Source: Chlamydiia bacterium (GTDB taxonomy: Bacteria; Chlamydiota; Chlamydiia; Chlamydiales; FEN-1388). Taken from it: a stretch of DNA of 10,068 bases. The notes beneath the pieces are model-generated. The model saw only the letters and a list, made by a program, of their open reading frames with translations, was not told the origin of the DNA and made no database searches. How positions within the stretch are numbered: position 1 is the first letter of the stretch; each line of letters opens with the position of its first letter. Made by a program: the position numbers and the translations under genes. Positions 8,559 through 10,068 of the stretch are shown piece by piece. The DNA lies in NCBI GenBank assembly GCA_023269335.1, contig JAHFTM010000042.1:1-10068 (forward strand), read 5' to 3'.

Positions 8559-9034
8559 ATAAAATTCCAAAAAATAATCTGATAAAAAAAGAAAAGCGTG
8601 ATGAAAAGTGCCTGACCTAGAAGAATTCGATACAGCTGAGTAGGCTCGCAAAACAAATGCGTAAGCCATACAGGTACTTCTTGCCCTTGAATCACGGGCC
8701 ACATACAGCAGGCAACGATCAGCGTAATTGGGTGCAGGATAAACAAAAAGGCATGAAGCCAGTTTTCTAAGGCAGGACAGTGATGGGTATGCACAAACTC
8801 ATCTTTTGTCACCTTAATGCAAGAGACGACTGCCAGGGCGATATAGACTTTGAGGTTTAATTCAGTAAAGGGCATCCAGAGAGTAAATAAAAGGCAGATT
8901 AGAAAACAGAACGTATCGATCGGATGGCCAATCCTTTCCCACTTCGGCAACCCGCGCTTGACATGAAAATAGGACTCATCAATACCAATAGCAAGTGCCT
9001 GAAGGAAAAATGGAATAAGTGCAAACAACCACAT
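8528..9034 (-). CDS. Polytopic membrane protein with repeated acidic/His motifs
   Basis: I do not recognise a named family. It has 168 residues and about four hydrophobic helices (roughly 2-18, 41-55, 92-113 and 134-156). The polar residues are striking: DESYFH (19-24), then E33 and H37 in WERIGHPID, then DEFVHTHH (78-85), then E90 and H94 in ENWLH, and H101. The two halves share a DE-x2/3-H ... E-x3-H pattern lying next to membrane helices, as expected for a metal site in a membrane-bound oxidoreductase or hydroxylase; that is inference only. The start is an ATG at 9034, 1 nt after the polyketide synthase stop and 6 nt after a near-perfect ribosome binding site. Its last 31 nt overlap the methyltransferase gene. 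Location between a polyketide synthase and a methyltransferase suggests it modifies or handles the same lipid. Confidence 0.8.
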   Translation of the reverse strand: MWLFALIPFFLQALAIGIDESYFHVKRGLPKWERIGHPIDTFCFLICLLFTLWMPFTELNLKVYIALAVVSCIKVTKDEFVHTHHCPALENWLHAFLFILHPITLIVACCMWPVIQGQEVPVWLTHLFCEPTQLYRILLGQALFITLFFFYQIIFWNFIWHDRPIRKM

Positions 9035-9035
9035 C

Positions 9036-10068
9036 TTATACCTCCTCCTTTTCTCCTAGCATTCCGGCTATCGTTAGTCCCGGCCCAAATGCAAGGCTGA
9101 CAACCTTGGTTTTTGCAGCAACTGCAGGATCAGCACAAATCGCTTCCCACATATAAGGCAGCGTAGCAGATGAAACATTTCCATAGTGCTTTAAAATCTG
9201 TCTTGAATAAAAAAGCTGCTCATCGCTTAGCTGAAAGATTTTTTGGATATAGTCTAAAATCTTCGGCCCACCAGGATGAATAGCAAAAAGCGCCTTTTCA
9301 AGCATCTCTTGAAAATCACAGCCTGCCCTGAGACATAGCTGTAAAAGATAACTTTTTACATTTTTTGCAATGAATGCCGGAATCTCTTTTGACAAGACAA
9401 GCTGAAAGCCCCAATCAGCGATAAACCACTGCATGGCATCCACAGAGTCAGGGATAATTTCTTCATAAATCGCTAAAACTTTTAGGGCGCTGTTGTTGTG
9501 CTGCTCTTTTTTGTGAGTGAGTGAATACTTGATATAGCCGTCGGCAAACAAACTTTGTGCTACAAGCTGCTCACGTGAATGGAGCAGAGGGTTAAAATGA
9601 AAAGCGCAAAGCTCTGTATGCACAACATCAACGCGCTTTTTTTTCTGCTGCAAAAAGCCTTCTGCCATGCGACAAGCTGGTATCGAGCCATAACAGCCCA
9701 TATGATAAGCATGCGTCACGCATGTTGTAAAACCCCAGCCTTTCTTTGAGACAAGTTTCTGAGCAGAACTTGGTGCAACATATCCTGTGCAGCTGACATG
9801 GATCAGATCGTCTGGTTGCGGTGCCTCGGTTGAATAGAATTTGTCGAAGGCTGAGTCGGTGTATTTCCCATGCAGCTCTTGGCGTACCTTCAAGCCAACT
9901 CCTTGCGGATAGAGGTTAAGTTGATAGACTTGCATCTGATCCCAGTTGTCATGCAAAAAATCAGGTAGCTCATGCCCTCGTTTTTGAATGACCCCTGGCT
10001 TGCAGGCCACACTCAAAAGCTCTTTTTTTAATTTCTCAAGAAATTCGCTTTTATTGAAGGGTAGATTT
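9036..10068 (-). CDS. Type III polyketide synthase, 5'-truncated by window edge
   Basis: A chalcone/stilbene synthase-fold homodimeric ketosynthase that condenses malonyl-CoA onto an acyl starter without an acyl carrier protein. The frame is open to the right edge of the window; a TTG at 10016 is an unlikely start because coding sequence continues 17 codons beyond it. Counting from that TTG, the catalytic Cys is C108 (HMGCYGSIPACRMAEG), the His H247 (AIHPGG) and the Asn N280 (YGNVSSA). The spacings of 139 and 33 equal those of plant chalcone synthase (164, 303, 336). The gatekeeper-type Phe is F157 in SLFADG, and the C-terminal FGPGLT loop is present. The HTELCAFHF strand is typical of bacterial members. 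About 40 N-terminal residues should lie outside the window. It is followed after 1 nt by the membrane-protein gene. Products in bacteria include alkylresorcinols, alkylpyrones and small phenols; which one applies here is not readable. Confidence 0.93.
   Translation of the reverse strand, partial: NLPFNKSEFLEKLKKELLSVACKPGVIQKRGHELPDFLHDNWDQMQVYQLNLYPQGVGLKVRQELHGKYTDSAFDKFYSTEAPQPDDLIHVSCTGYVAPSSAQKLVSKKGWGFTTCVTHAYHMGCYGSIPACRMAEGFLQQKKKRVDVVHTELCAFHFNPLLHSREQLVAQSLFADGYIKYSLTHKKEQHNNSALKVLAIYEEIIPDSVDAMQWFIADWGFQLVLSKEIPAFIAKNVKSYLLQLCLRAGCDFQEMLEKALFAIHPGGPKILDYIQKIFQLSDEQLFYSRQILKHYGNVSSATLPYMWEAICADPAVAAKTKVVSLAFGPGLTIAGMLGEKEEV
9041..9050 (-). promoter_or_regulatory. Strong ribosome binding site inside the polyketide synthase end
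   Basis: On the minus strand AAGGAGGAGG lies 6 nt before the ATG at 9034. It is encoded by the last codons (KEE) of the polyketide synthase, so the membrane protein should be efficiently translated and coupled to it. It is the best Shine-Dalgarno sequence in the window. Confidence 0.8.

Noticed and set aside
8559..8702. 48-residue N-terminal extension of the methyltransferase reading frame
   Set aside because: It lies in a different frame over the coding end of the membrane protein, is Ser/Arg-rich and unlike any UbiG N-terminus; the ATG at 8558 gives a family-typical length.

Overview
This is a dense, ordinary-looking bacterial stretch of about 10 kb with moderate GC (about 43% by eye), short gaps and several gene overlaps. 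It holds two head-to-head blocks of transcription that converge near position 3000. No RNA gene, insertion sequence, CRISPR array or phage gene is visible, and no gene-free stretch is longer than about 100 bases.

Left block, plus strand (1-3002). It begins inside a divergent ROK-type sugar kinase-like gene whose start lies left of the window. After 35 bases, which include a good ribosome binding site, comes a 722-residue soluble, mostly helical protein that I do not recognise. Its stop codon lies inside the end of the gene running the other way, so the two blocks overlap tail to tail by 44 bp.

Right block, minus strand (10068 down to 2959). In transcription order it holds a type III polyketide synthase (N-terminus outside the window), a small polytopic membrane protein with a repeated acidic/histidine pattern, a UbiG-like SAM methyltransferase, and then a complete cyoABCDE set for cytochrome bo-type quinol oxidase plus heme O synthase. 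The first three genes are tightly coupled (a 1-nt gap with a strong ribosome binding site, then a 31-nt overlap). A 100-nt gap separates them from cyoA. The five cyo genes are packed with gaps of 1 to 16 nt or a 4-nt overlap.

The notable idea is that a small lipid-polyketide module sits directly upstream of, and co-directional with, a terminal quinol oxidase. The module comprises a type III PKS, a possible metal-dependent membrane enzyme and a quinone-type O-methyltransferase. Elsewhere, type III PKS plus methyltransferase plus hydroxylase sets (for example SrsABC of Streptomyces griseus) make methylated alkylresorcinols and alkylquinones. In CyoB, the residue equivalent to E. coli Arg71 of the quinol site is Lys, while the other quinol, heme, copper and proton-channel residues are kept. 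Whether the polyketide product is a redox carrier, a membrane lipid or unrelated to the oxidase cannot be decided from the sequence.

Organism: an aerobic Gram-negative-type bacterium. The helical orphan protein with an N-terminal LPxxVxxIIxxY-like segment and the moderate GC would fit an environmental chlamydia or a Legionella/Coxiella-like gammaproteobacterium. This is a guess; nothing here fixes the taxon.
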